NCBI GenBank assembly: GCA_963920525.1
Contig: OY986435.1
Location: 228,557,293-228,621,292 of the forward strand
From: Dichetophora obliterata
Lineage: Eukaryota; Arthropoda; Insecta; Diptera; Sciomyzidae
Length of the DNA: 64,000 nucleotides
Direction of reading: 5' to 3'
Each line of letters begins with the position of its first letter. The stretch's first letter is position 1. The position numbers and the translations under genes were made by a program. Below the pieces are notes generated by a model that was not told the DNA's origin, searched no databases, and worked only from the letters and a program-made list of their open reading frames with translations. This document shows positions 10,909-22,400 of this stretch, piece by piece.

Positions 10909-10977
10909 GTTTTTATATCTTTTGTTATGTTAAGAATTGGTTCACATTTAAACTACTTGGTTTTTCTTATGTTGCAG

Positions 10978-11202
10978 ATTGATATCCTGGGTCAACAAAT
11001 CTGGGAATACAGTCATCAGTGCGATCATGCCGAGTTAAAGGAAGCACTTAATATCAAGCGTAATGGAATCGCTGCTAAAGTTAAAGACGAGCATTTAAGG
11101 GAAAAGGGGCTCTCTACAGATCATCGCGATTTATTTGTACGCTTCAAATGTACGCTCACCAGTCGTGGACGTAGCATCAACATTAAAAGTGCTTCATACA
11201 AG
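10978..11202 (+). CDS. sima: sima exon: main part of PAS-A
   Basis: The exon starts after TTATGTTGCAG and ends at AAG|GTGAGC. It encodes 75 codons beginning IDILGQQIWEYSHQCDHAEL. After a more variable loop it continues with HRDLFVRFKCTLTSRGRS and INIKSASYK. This is the central PAS-A fold, used in HIF-alpha/ARNT pairing. The frame is phase 0 on both sides. Reading past 11202 gives only intron-derived residues before a stop at 11272, inside the MITE that starts at 11240. Confidence 0.93.
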
Positions 11203-11239
11203 GTGAGCAACTACGAATTACAATTAAATATGTATATTA

Positions 11240-11536
11240 GGGCGGGTCAAATTCTGGCTCAGCGAAATTCGTAAAATACATGTAATTTCAAGACTTTTTC
11301 TCCACTACAGCATATACAAATTCTGAAAAAAAGCTGTGCGGACTTTCGTAAATAGATTCATACACATACATTCATATTTTATAATTGAGAACAAAATCTA
11401 TTTACGAAAGTCCGCACAGCTTTTTTTCAGAATTTGTATATGCTGTAGTGGAGAAAAAGTCTTGAAATTACATGTATTTTACGAATTTCGCTGAGCCAGA
11501 CCACCAAAATATTCGTCCATACAAATTGACCCGCCC
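11240..11536. mobile_element. 297-bp palindromic MITE (TA duplication) next to a sima splice donor
   Basis: The ends read GGGCGGGTCAA and TTGACCCGCCC, flanked by TA on both sides (11238-11239, 11537-11538). Between them, about 105 bases (11253-11358) are almost perfectly complementary to 11394-11500 across a loop of about 35 bases. The right arm has about 25 extra bases near its end. It lies 37 bp beyond the donor of the PAS-A exon and would be transcribed as a very stable hairpin. It is non-coding. The TA duplication suggests Tc1/mariner-type mobilisation. Confidence 0.85.
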
Positions 11537-12077
11537 TAATGTATATACATATAGTCTCCATTTATATCAATTTAAAAATGTTATTAAAGCAGTTCGTATG
11601 AGTTCTTTGACAGTTTAAGGTCAAATCGTTAATATTTTTCGAATACTTAATAATGTCTGATAGCTGTTTACTACTATTATCTCGATAACAACTTATTTGA
11701 TTAGGTTTAAGTTGCTGTTGTTTACTTAAAGATTCTTATGAGAGATATAAACTAATTTTTCGATAAATTGCTTAAATTTTTGAATTAATGAAATAAAAAA
11801 TAAACAACTTATTTTTTTCCAATTAAAAAAAAAAACAAACAAATAAATTAACACTGTAGCAATTTTAAATGAAAAACTTGGCGTCTTGCAGATTTTTCCT
11901 CAAACACGTTTCTTATAAACATATTTATAAGCATTTCCACCAAAAGCTCTACCGTGAATGAAAAAATGTTACTAAACATTTTTTAAACCTCGAGAGCACT
12001 GAGAGCTGATCTTAATATGCATTTTTACAAAATGGCAACAAAAGTTGAAAAATTTTAACGAAAGTTGGAATTTTATA

Positions 12078-14010
12078 CAGTGGCTCACAACGAAAGTCGG
12101 GCAGGCATTTCTTAGCACTTTCTCATTAATTTCAGAAATGAAAATGTAAGAAGAAACTTGAAGTAAATATTTTCTCAAAACCTTATTTATTGGTGAACAA
12201 TATTTAACAAAAACATAGTTATAAAATTAGAACATAAAGCATAGTACTCTGTTCAGTTTCATGTGAAATTCCACTAAAATCTCCATAAAAAAAGGTGACA
12301 GCTGCGAAACAAGCGTGTAAATTTTCACAACATGTTCGTTAGAGCAGTACTCTGTTCCGCTGCGTGAAATTATCGCAACTTGTTTCTGAGCAACATTTTT
12401 TCACGACAATTTAATTGTAAAGCCTCGTTTACGTGAAATTTCGCTGGCAATATCTATTTATTTGTTGCATGAAATTTCTGACTTTAAGTTTGTTGCGAGG
12501 AATTTCTATGGCAACGTTTCTCAGAGAGACTCAGAATAAGTTGGGAGATTTCATATGATCTCTCTCTTTTCACTTCAAAATGAAAATGGAAAATTTGGAA
12601 AATTTTCCACAGGCTACGGTTTTATAGCGACCGGCGTAAACCAAGCCTATAAGCGGTCCTGGGCATTTTTTTTTTTGGATTCGCCCGGAGTTATGAATCT
12701 TCCAAAGATACGTATGCCCGACTTATACGCATGCACGATTTACATTCTAGATCCTGCCCGGATCAGCCGGGACAGACAGAATGCACCTACGTACTAAAAC
12801 ATACCCCCTATTGGCAATTAGGAATTTCCACTAAGCACATTAATTGGCTTTTCAGCGGAATTTAATATATATCAAACGCGTATTTAAGTATATTTAATTC
12901 TATATAAATAAGCAACATCGAATTAAATCATAGTGATTATCAAGCAGCGGCAAATGTAAGAAATATACAATTTTATGAACTGTTTATTAAATTTATCAAC
13001 ATCAATCTTAGGTAAGATAGAGTAGGTAAGAAACCGGTAGCGGCTGTAAAACTCTCCATCTTCTAGCTCAAAGGGGTCCAATCTTTTTTATATGTTTTTG
13101 CAAGTCTGAACAAACTATTGTTGTTTAATATGTCGAAATCTCCTTTTATTCTCTCTAAATGAAACATTTTCACTTGCTTCACCACAACATTTACTATTTA
13201 ATAGATTGCTAACTTCTATCGTTACAGCTTTTCCTTGTTATAAAGCTAAAGCATACTTTATGTGTAAGAGTAAATTTTATGTATTCCAATAAATTAATAC
13301 CAATACCTTAAAATATTTCAATTTGTTTTTTTCATGATTTGAAGTACGGTGTGGCTCTTTGGAAGGTATTGAAAAATCTTAATGTGGCTCTTATTGGTGC
13401 CCAGCAATGTTCTATAACATTCAAATCTGCGCTTTGTGCGGTTGTGTTAAGGAAAATTGTCAAGTACACAATTCTTTATCAAAAGCGACGTATGTTTTGG
13501 GTCATTGTCTAGGTAAAACTCAAAATTGTCTGAAATTCCTAATCTAAGCGCATTTTCTTTTACCTGCGCCATAAGAATGTCAAGGAATATATTTTTATCC
13601 ATTATACCTTCAATAAAATTAATATGAATGATCATCCATCATGCTTAACCGTTGTTTTAAATTTTTATTACAAAATTATTCATGCGATTTTCGCCTTCCA
13701 TCTGAACCAAATAAATGGTAATTACTCTCATCGGCAAACAAAACCTGTAATTAATGTTTAAAGTTAAGAAGTGCTAAAGGTCTTCCTTTCGGATTTTCCT
13801 TTCAAATAATGATTAATTACGGGCTGCCTTTCTGCCAGTGTTGAAAGTTTAGCGTTTGACTTAAGTTATTCCAACAGTAGTAACAAGTTTAAGCAGGAAT
13901 AACGGTTTGTAGACCACGATTTGCATTTTCTCTTCACTTGCCCGACTTTCGACATGAGATCGTTTATATAGGTTTGTTTTGATTTAATTTTGATTCACCG
14001 TTATGTCCTA
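12078..14010 (-). mobile_element. Degenerate Tc1-like element, copy 1
   Basis: The left end CAGTGGCTCACAACGAAAGT follows a TA. A related inverted segment TGCCCGACTTTCGACATGAG lies at about 13937-13956, and similarity to copy 2 runs to about 14010. Long repeats with an internal second motif suggest the IR/DR layout of some Tc1 elements. The transposase relic lies on the minus strand at 13335-13690. The stretch 12240-12800 looks like unrelated inserted or diverged sequence and includes a GC-rich patch at 12620-12790. Confidence 0.6.
13335..13690 (-). pseudogene. Tc1-like transposase fragment (DDE domain), copy 1
   Basis: Reading right to left, INFIEGIMDKNIFLDILMAQ leads to FEFYLDNDPKHTS, which holds the second catalytic Asp of Tc1 transposases. 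After a frameshift, AQSADLNVIEHCW carries the third catalytic residue (Glu). The spacing is close to the 34 residues of DD34E. The frameshift and missing N-terminus make it a pseudogene. Confidence 0.7.
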
Positions 14011-14099
14011 ATTTTTTAAATATGTTTTTTTTTAATTTTTATGTTTGATTTTGTTCACCAAAAACTAATGTTTTGAAAAAAAATATATACTGCAATTTC

Positions 14100-14390
14100 C
14101 TGCATTATATTAATTATAATTAAAGTTTTCTATATGACCTTGTTATTTATTATGATGATTTTCTATGATTTAAATACAAATTCTACATGTGCGATAGTTT
14201 AAATCATTCTTGATTTAAAATACAAATTCTAGTTGTTTGATAGTTTAAAATCGTTTATTGAGTTTTAGGTCCGGTTAGAACAATTAACTGCTTTAAAGAA
14301 TTTTTTTCCAAAAAAACAACAACAAAATTTTCAATATGAATAGTAAAACATCACTTTCTGATTTTATGGCAATTTCGGCCCTGCTCATCA
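14100..14390 (+). repeat. Foldback-family repeat, single arm
   Basis: This stretch matches 48070-48360 in the same order: AAAGTTTTCTATATGACCTT, TGATTTAAATACAAATTCTA, AAAATCGTTTATTGAG, and CAATATGAA before a TGATTTTATGGCAATTTCGG segment. It has no inverted partner nearby, so it is a truncated copy. Confidence 0.65.
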
Positions 14391-14429
14391 GAAATCTTTG
14401 TGATTGCGGCGAATACTCACTCCAGAGTA

Positions 14430-14680
14430 TTCACTACCTGATAGAAGGCCTGATTTCTTAGCGTCCCTGAGGCCTGAATTTTCGGAGGAATTTTCTTGGG
14501 GATTTTCAGGCCTAAGTTTACGTTATACGATATCAGGTGTTACGTAAGTATGACATTTTAATGGGAAAGGAAATCAAGTGGTGTGTTGAATAAATACTCA
14601 GGCCTTACCATTACCCCTCAGGCCTAAGGGAATGTATTGTTTCAGGCCTATTTTAACCGCTGGGAAAAGCAACCCTCACA
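14430..14680. repeat. Stretch with recurrent AGGCCT motifs
   Basis: AGGCCT occurs at least seven times in about 220 bases (for example GAAGGCCTGAT, GAGGCCTGAA, CAGGCCTAAG, CAGGCCTTAC). The flanks are similar but the spacing is irregular. I cannot assign it to a family. Confidence 0.45.
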
Positions 14681-14906
14681 CTAACGTAAACATTCTAACA
14701 ACATAAAGCTGCTGTTAAAATGTTTGTTTCGTTCAACGCTTTGTTGTTGTTGCATTTTTTTTGTTGTTGTTGCATTTTTTTGTTGTTGTAATAGTTCTTG
14801 TATTCAAAAGGTAATAAAAAGAAGTAGTTTCTTTGAAACATTACAAAAAAACAACTAAAAAAAACAAAATCAGGCTGGCGCCAGTTTCTCGCAACAACCT
14901 AATCTG

Positions 14907-15796
14907 TAGCTCGTTCCTGTAACTCGTAGCGATAGTAATTACCGACTCATTACCGATTTGACGTCACTCTGATGTCACTCTCACCTGCAATATTTCTATA
15001 CGTATCCGAATCGACTTCTGTTCGATTCGTTCGTTCCAAATTGATAAGTTATCACATGTTCCGATTTCATTTCAATGAAACCTTTTAAAAAAGTGTTTCT
15101 GTACGTAACCTGAATCGATAGTCATTTTTCTCACTGGCTTTGCGGCAAGTGAGAACTCTACCGATTTATCTAATGTCAGTAATGATGTGTATTATTAAGT
15201 TATAAGTAATCAAAATATGCCTTTAGAAATCATTACTTTTATATAAGTCGAATTTTTTACGGATTGAAATATTTCATTGTTCTTAAAAAACGTTTTAATT
15301 TTAAAGGTAATGCAATTTATAAATAATGCTTATTTACATAAAAGTTAAAAATTTTAGCAAAACAGTATATGTTTGAGCTATGAAAAAGTACCCGGTTGCA
15401 TATATTTGCTAAGTTTTTGCCGCACAGCACTAAGTGCAAAACTATTTACATTCATAATCGTTGATTATTTCCGCAACCATTAACACACATCATTATAACA
15501 TAACTAATTTTCTTAAACTGCAAATATTTACTTTTTATTAACAAGACAAGCACGTATTTATTATTAAGTTTTAGCGCAACTAAAAATAATACTATATTCG
15601 AGTAAACAGCTGCTTGTCATTTGACTCAATTTCGCAACTTTTCTTCTCGATTTGTGTTCTTTTTTATCACGGTCCGAGTTTTTACCGATTTAAACGTACA
15701 GAAACATTAGTTATCAGAAAATCGGTAAATAGGCATCGATAACGGCTGACGTCACACAAATCGGTAAATTGCCGATTTTGTTACAGGAACGAGCTA
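14907..15796. mobile_element. 890-bp MITE with TAGCTCGTTCCTGTAAC ends
   Basis: A perfect 17-bp inverted repeat TAGCTCGTTCCTGTAAC opens the element, and its complement closes it. CTG flanks both sides (14904-14906, 15797-15799). Alternatively the duplication is TA with ends GCTCGTTCC. Subterminal ACCGATTT and GACGTCA motifs recur in both halves. Removing the element reconnects a GCAGGC-family sequence that is intact at 17205-17260, which supports insertion there. There is no coding potential. Confidence 0.8.
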
Positions 15797-15935
15797 CTGA
15801 TATGCCTGCTGCCACTCTGCACACTTTGAGCAGATTTATATGAAATTGTATAAAGCGAGTTTTGTCGCACTGGGACAAGTAAGCAAACCTGACTGCCTGC
15901 CTGCCTGCTTCAGAGTTTACTCTGTCCGCTGACTT
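15797..15935 (+). repeat. GCAGGC-family segment (right half of the sequence split by the MITE)
   Basis: CCACTCTGCACACTTTGAGC, ATATGAAATTGTATAAAGCG and GTCGCACTGGGACAAGTAAG match 17250-17345 and 19185-19240. It ends in CCTGCCTGCCTGCTTC. The left half is at about 14865-14906. Confidence 0.7.
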
Positions 15936-17204
15936 AGTCAGTTTCGAGTAGGTCAGATCAGATCAGTACAAGAAAAACTTATTATTTATTTTTTCCCCTA
16001 TTGCTTTTTATTTTGCATCCTCCGCTACTGGCAAATAGCACACTCTCTTCAAAAGAGCTACAGCTCAAAAAATTTAATTTTCAGGAAGAACAAAAAAAAT
16101 TTTTTCTTTAGGGGACTCCATAAAAAAAAGAGACAAAACGATTTTTTCAATTAAAAACTAAGAATATGTGTACGAAATTAAGGTAACCGATGTATATGAT
16201 TACAACAAATAGTCTTATACGAAAAAGTATATATGTAAACATCATAAGTTGTGACTCTTATAGAGAGGGTGTGCTATATGTTGTGCCACTAGGCTAGCCC
16301 AGAATTGCACTGAGAATTTCGAACTAAAATTAGCGTTTCCTTCGGTAGCTATAAATGTTCCATTGGCCGATAAGATAACTCTCCAGAAATGCTATCCAAA
16401 TCGGACACCGATAAAGTAAGGCTCATTGCGATTTAATCTCATTACATTGGTATAAAGGGCGAAAATGAGGTGTTTCGTCATTAAAATGTGTATTAAAAAA
16501 CTGATTAAATAATTCTATACTTTTAATCAATAGCAGATTCAAATACCTTTACAACGAAGGTGAGAAAAATCGGATAAAAATTCTCAAAAATCCAAAAATG
16601 CAAAATGTTAACCAATAACAACAATAATGCTTAAAGCATAGTCTTGAGTTATTTTGTGCACAAAATTAAAAAACCAAAATCCTGAGAAAAAAGTTATAGC
16701 TGGTGAAACTTGATTTTTTTTTTTCAAAAATCCGCAAAGTGTCTGTTTCTGGCATTTCGAACACATAAAAAATTATAAAAAAATCATAAAAACGTTATAT
16801 CTCATTTGAAATGACTTTAAAATTAATGCTGTTTGATTTTTGTATCACAAAAATTTTGGAATTTGAGAGCTGCCAATATATTACACCCTGGTTTTACTGT
16901 TCAAAATATTAAAAAAAATGCAAAACCAAGCAAATAATTTTTTATTGTTTTATTTGTATTATATGTATTTCTTTTGTTTCTTACAAGCCCAACAATTGCC
17001 CATTTTATCAATCTATCATTTTCGCGTGCACAACTTATCAACAACAACAACACAATCTTAATCGACGTTAATCAACTTTGTAAATACCCACCAAAAACAA
17101 ACCTCACACTCACATAAACATAACATCTTGTATTTTAAAGATAATATTAAACTCATTTTTCTTAAAAAATTACAAAAAACAACCCAAAAATAACAAATTC
17201 CTGC
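15936..17204. other. sima intron stretch with no recognised gene
   Basis: Apart from short GATCAGATCAG duplications near 15955 and simple AT-rich sequence I see nothing assignable. The end (16930-17200) resembles the DNA left of the 14865 family segment. Confidence 0.35.
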
Positions 17205-17375
17205 GCGCCTGGTTTCTCGCAACAACCTGATCTGATCTAATTTGACCTGCCTGCTTCCACTCTGCACACTTCGAGCAGGTTTATATGAAATCGTATGAAG
17301 CGAGTTTTATCGCAATGGGACAAGTAAGCAAACCTGCCTGCCTGCTTCGGCGTTTACAACCCAGTGCCTTGCGAA
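17205..17375 (+). repeat. GCAGGC-family segment, uninterrupted copy
   Basis: CTGGTTTCTCGCAACAACCT, CTGATCTGATCTAATTTGAC and CTTCCACTCTGCACACTTCG run without a break, showing the pre-insertion state of the site occupied by the 890-bp MITE. It ends CCTGCCTGCTTCGGCGTTTA, close to the end of the 17523-19289 element but without its terminal bases. Confidence 0.7.
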
Positions 17376-17522
17376 GAAACGAGACAGAAATAACTTTTTT
17401 CTCGCTTGTTTACTTAGTTTTCTTGCGTTTGTCTGCATGGCTCGCCATGTACAGGTGTTTGTTGTCTCTTTCAATCTTATAGTTTAGGACAATCGTCAAA
17501 AGTTACTGTTGTAATACTCTTA

Positions 17523-19289
17523 GGCTGCCCGCATAGTAAGCGCCGAAGCAGGCAGGCAGGCAGGCAGGCAGGCACAGACAGCAACCCGCTTCACAAATAA
17601 CCACCGCAGAGTGAATGCGAGAAGCAGATCAGATCAATGTGACATAGTTTGTTATTGTTTTGTTTTTTTTCGCATTTCTTTTGTTATGAATGCTTCTCCA
17701 CGAAAAAACATTTAACGTGGATTTACTGATAACCTTCAGCATGTTTTGAAAGATTTCTTTTATATGAAGTTTGTGCGCTTTACGCTCAGAGAAAAAACTT
17801 ACTTCATTTTTCAGTATGTGTCATTCCACTGAAGTGTAAACAACATATATTTTTTCTCTGTGAACATGTCGACTTTCGTTCCAACAAAACGCAATTTGCG
17901 GGAAGGTTTACTTTTGTGCTTCCATTTGAAGAAAAAAGCGGTTGAAGCACAACGCACGCTTACTGAGGCTTACGGGGACTATGCTCCATCGATTTCTACT
18001 TGTGAGTACTGGTTCCGTCGGTTTAAAAGTGGTGATTTTGATACGGAAGACAAAGAGCGTCCGGGCCAGCCGAAAAAGTTTGAAGATGAGGAATTGGAGG
18101 CTTTGCTCGATGAAGACCCGTGTCAAACCCTTCAAGAATTGTCAGAATCATTGGGAGTCGACTTATCAACGGTCGGTAAACGCTTGAAGGCCATGGGAAT
18201 GATTCAAAAGCAAGGAAATTGGGTGCCGTACCAGTTGAAGCCGAGAGACGTTGAACGGCGATTTTGCATGTGCGAACAACTGCTTCAACGGCATAAAAGG
18301 AAGAGTTTTTTGCATCGTATTGTCACTGGCGATGAAAAGTGGATCCATTACGATAATCCTAAGCGAAAAAAATCGTGGGGACCACTCGGCCATGCATCAA
18401 CATCGAGGGCCAAGCCGAATATTCATGGCGCCAAGCTTATGCTGTGTATTTGGTGGGATCAGAAGGGTGTCGTGTACTATGAGCTGCTAAAACCTAACGA
18501 AACCATCACTGGGGAACGCTACCAACAACAATTGATGCAATTGAGCCGAGCATTAAAGGTTAAACGGCCGGAATATGCCAAAAGACACGACAAAGTGGTT
18601 TTACAACATGACAACGCACGGCCACATGTTGCAAGAACCGTCAAGGAAACGTTGGAGGCGCTGAATTGGGATGTGCTACCCCACCCGCCTTATAGCCCAG
18701 ACATAGCCCCTTCCGACTACCACCTATTCAGATCGATGACGCATGGCTTGGCTGAGCAGCGCTTCACTTCTTACGAGGATACCAAAAAATGGGTCGATTC
18801 GTGGGTTGCCTCAAAAGACGAATCGTTCTTCCGGCGCGGAATCCATATGCTGCCAGAAAGATGGGAAAATGTTGTAGCTAACGATGGACAATACTTTGAA
18901 TAATATACATTGTACCGTTGTTTCTAAATAAATGCTCAAAAACCGAAAAAAAACCTTTAAAATTAATTCCAACCCCCAATATGTTTGTGGGTGTGTTTCG
19001 TCCAACGAAAAAATAATAAAGGTAAAATGCATCTAATATAAATTCTTCCTTGCGCTAAAACTGCGTTTAAAAAAATTGCTCATCAATTTTTAACAAAAAT
19101 TAGACAAACACGCAAAATCAGCTGCGAGAAACCAGGACAAAACACTTTTCTCGCTGTATCTGCTTTGGTCTGCCTGCCGTCACTATGTGGAGTTCGAGCA
19201 GATTTATATGAAACTGTATGAAGCCACTTTTGTCGCACTGGTGCCTGTCTGCCTGCCTGCCTGCTTCGGCGCTTACTATGCGGGCAGCC
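17523..19289. mobile_element. 1.77-kb element with GGCTGCCCGC ends (TTA duplication) containing a mariner gene
   Basis: The left end GGCTGCCCGCATAGTAAGCG continues into CCGAAGCAGGCAGG, and its complement forms the right end (19252-19289), about 38 bp nearly perfect. TTA occurs on both sides (17520-17522, 19290-19292). The right subterminal part matches the GCAGGC segments at 15797 and 17205. The complete mariner transposase at 17866-18903 lies inside. Either mariner inserted into this element or the element carries it. Mariner TIRs next to the gene are not obvious. Confidence 0.8.
17866..18903 (+). CDS. mariner transposase, Mos1-like, apparently intact (345 aa)
   Basis: The ATG at 17866 opens 345 codons, the same length as Mos1 transposase. 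The N-terminal helix-turn-helix region reads CFHLKKKAVEAQRTL and YWFRRFKSGDFD. The linker motif WVPYQL is at 119-124. The catalytic triad of the D,D34D type is Asp156 (TGDEKWIHY), Asp249 (LQHDNARPH) and Asp284 (SPDIAPSDYHLF), the same positions as in Mos1. No stop or frameshift is present, so the protein could be functional. It cuts and pastes mariner DNA at TA sites. It is in the sima sense orientation within an intron. It belongs to the mauritiana-like branch of mariner, judged by eye. Its inverted repeats could not be identified, so its ability to mobilise this copy is doubtful. Confidence 0.95.
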   Translation: MSTFVPTKRNLREGLLLCFHLKKKAVEAQRTLTEAYGDYAPSISTCEYWFRRFKSGDFDTEDKERPGQPKKFEDEELEALLDEDPCQTLQELSESLGVDLSTVGKRLKAMGMIQKQGNWVPYQLKPRDVERRFCMCEQLLQRHKRKSFLHRIVTGDEKWIHYDNPKRKKSWGPLGHASTSRAKPNIHGAKLMLCIWWDQKGVVYYELLKPNETITGERYQQQLMQLSRALKVKRPEYAKRHDKVVLQHDNARPHVARTVKETLEALNWDVLPHPPYSPDIAPSDYHLFRSMTHGLAEQRFTSYEDTKKWVDSWVASKDESFFRRGIHMLPERWENVVANDGQYFE

Positions 19290-19292
19290 TTA

Positions 19293-19480
19293 GATCAGGA
19301 GTAAAATTAGTCAGTATTATTGAAGCCAAGTGGCAGTCGATTTATTAAATTGTAATAATATGAAAGTATTTGCAGGCCTTACAATTACAGCCGCTAAGTT
19401 ATCGAACAAGAAAATTTTTAAGTTTACTATGTAATATCGTTTGTTTTAAAGACTCAATAAATACATACATACATACTGTT
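19293..19480 (+). repeat. Possible 3' tail of a retrotransposon with TACATACATAC end
   Basis: A region ending GACTCAATAAATACATACATACATAC resembles the tail of dipteran non-LTR elements. If the 17523-19289 element is removed it continues leftward into 17480-17522. No reverse transcriptase remains, so the assignment is weak. Confidence 0.3.
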
Positions 19481-22400
19481 ATTACCCCTGAGGTGATTCT
19501 TAGATGAGCCAAATGTATAAGATGGTCCTATTATGTTTTCAACCTGCCTCTCATGGTTTCTCTCATGGTTTCTCTCATGAGTTAGCATTTTTCGGAAAGT
19601 AGAATTTAATTTTCTTTCTGGGCCCATGAGATATGGTAATTTTAACATCTAAACAAAAATATTTTAAATATAAATTTTTGTCAAGACGTTAAAATGTTCA
19701 TATCTCATGAACCCATTGTATTCTCTGTTGCAATTCTCTATTTTTTCCAATTAAAAATAATATGATTAAGTATTAGTAAACAGAATTCGCCATCTAACAA
19801 AAAGGCGCGCATGTCTTCTTTGGGACAAATTTACCTATCTTCATCAGTTATTGCAGTATAAGCGATTGAAAAAAATCCCTTTTTCAAAACATAATATAAA
19901 TTTATTTTTTAAAAAGTCCTTGTTTTATATTGAAATAAAAAATACGTATAAAATATTTTCGACTAATAAACCATAAAATAAATTTTTATGGGAAAAATGG
20001 TGGCAAATTTTGTATGGAATGCCCCATGGATAAGTAAGCATTAGGAAGTCAATCCCGGGATCCCGAACGATTTTAGCCCCTTTAAATAGCGGGATTTTCT
20101 TTCCAGGATCCCGGGATATTTATAAAAAAATTTTATTAGAAATATTCATGTAAATGCAACTGTTTCAATTTAAGTTGATATGAATATAGAATTAGAAAAA
20201 CCTTTTATTTAGGCTGAAAAAGACTGTTAGGAATTAAATCACTTGAGCAAAGCCTTTGGAAAGTTTTAGAAAATTTTGCAAAATTGTCAGATATTCTGAC
20301 TTAGGAAATTATTTTTTTTTTGTGGTGAAGCCAATTGTGATCGAAACTTACAAATTGCTTACGATTATCGTAAACTATTTCTCCAACTAGCATATAATCA
20401 GAACGGTGCTTCTTATTAGCGGATTATATTTGTAAAAATATCCGACCAAAACTCTCTAATGAAAGATAAGACGCATTGATCAGCTTAATGTATTACTTTA
20501 GTAACAAATTAAACAAAAAATATAATACATGAATTAATTTGCGAGCCTTAGATCAAGTTTTTATGAAGGCAACAACAACAACAACAACAACAACAACTCC
20601 TCTATATAGAGTCAATCACTTAGCTATGCAAGTAAATTTATTAAGGTACCTCGACTTCCATTAGAAAAAATGTTCATGTTTACCCCTCTAAAAAATAACC
20701 TTGGTCTATTTTATAATTCCCAAAATACTTTGTCTGTTACGATAGCCGCCAGTGAGCTAAAACATTTTGCAAACACCTCCAAAAATCATGTTTTTCGTGA
20801 ATATATTGGCTGGTAGAATAGTTGTAAAAATAGTAAACTGTCAGATATTTAAAGCCGGAAAAGGATCCTCTAATATGCATAAAAAAAATTTAAAGTTTTT
20901 CTATAGCATTCAAGGTAATGCTTTTTTTCGTGCTTTTTTTAAATTTTTTTGAATTTATTTTCACTAAAATTAAAATTACTTCATTATTTCTAATGCGATC
21001 CTCGTTGGAAAGGCTTTGAGTGCTTGCATTCATTGCCAGAATTTCTAAAATTATACATATAAAAAATAAAATATTAATTTGAAAAAAAAACCTAAAACTT
21101 TTTTAAGATATTAAAAAAATTAAAACGAAGTTACAACCCTCATCTACAAATGCCGATGTTAAGGGTAGTGAAAACAATAGTGATGATAGTTTTGAATGTA
21201 TCACGTTTGATCCGATAAATCACGACACATTGGTTTTAACTATTGTTGTTTACACGATTCAACTACTAACAAAGACTTTATTACACGTAAACGCAACTTC
21301 AGTATATAATTTAAGTTTTTTAGAAAATATTAAGTGATTCAATGAAATAATTATTTAAATGCAGTAAATTTAATTTAAATTTTGACTCTTTGGAGGGTTT
21401 GAACCCCGAAAACCCGAATTAATTTATGGTTTTTAGTTTCAACTAATAAAAAATAAAAAATTGTATTTAAAGCGTTTTGAATTATTTACTTCTTCAATTT
21501 TTTCAATCCCAGGATCGAGAAAAGCTTCCGGAATTGGACTCCCTAGTAAGCATCGTGTAAAATAAAACTAAACACATGCAAACCGTGCGAGCAATATGAG
21601 AAAGCAACAATCGGCACCCTAAATACCAGCGCACAAGTCGCTTTAAGCTTCTGGTTCAGCTGGCACTACACACACTTTGAGCTTATTTCATATGTGCAGC
21701 ATTTTCAAGCTTTCCCTCTCGATTCGGTTCGGCAAAGCAAAAAGTCGCACAGTGGACTGTTTGGAGTGAAATAAATCTATAACTCGAGTTTGAGTGAACA
21801 GAATGATGTGAAATTTAAGCTATTGATTGGCATATCTTCCTTACATGTAAATTGCATACAAATAGAGCGTATGGAACCAAACTTACAAAAATTTGTTTGT
21901 AAAATTTGCCTTTTCGCTTCCCTACATCACGATTTTCTATATATTTTTTTAATGACAACTCCTAAATGAGGAACTTCACAGAAACGGTAGACCACTTTTT
22001 GAAAACGCCAATGTATGTTTATGAAATTCTTTATACACCAAAAATTATTTTATAAATTATTAATAAACACATTGTTTGAGGAACGAAAAACGGTTATTTT
22101 TGTCATATTACAGGTGGAATTTTATCCCTCCTTGTATGTTCTTGTATTTACTTTTGACAATTTTTTATAGTTCATTATATTTACTTAATATTTGGACCAT
22201 TTTTAGGTTTGGCAACCAAAAATATATATTTTTTTCAATCACCCCGTCCTTCCTTTAATCCTCCGTTAAGGCCTTCCCTCAAACTTCACTTTAAACTTAA
22301 AAATAGTGTATTTTTTTACAAAATTTGCTAGTTTAACCTCCAAATACTTCTGTTTGTGACACAAATCTCTACTAGTATTGCATATGAAAGGAAAAGTCAT

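Noticed and set aside
10708..11274. A single 188-codon gene
   Set aside because: It is two sima exons read through a 69-bp intron and into the next intron. Splice sites and the Sima protein define the real borders.
17860..17865. Start of the mariner transposase at 17860
   Set aside because: That codon is GTG. The ATG at 17866 gives exactly the family length of 345 residues.
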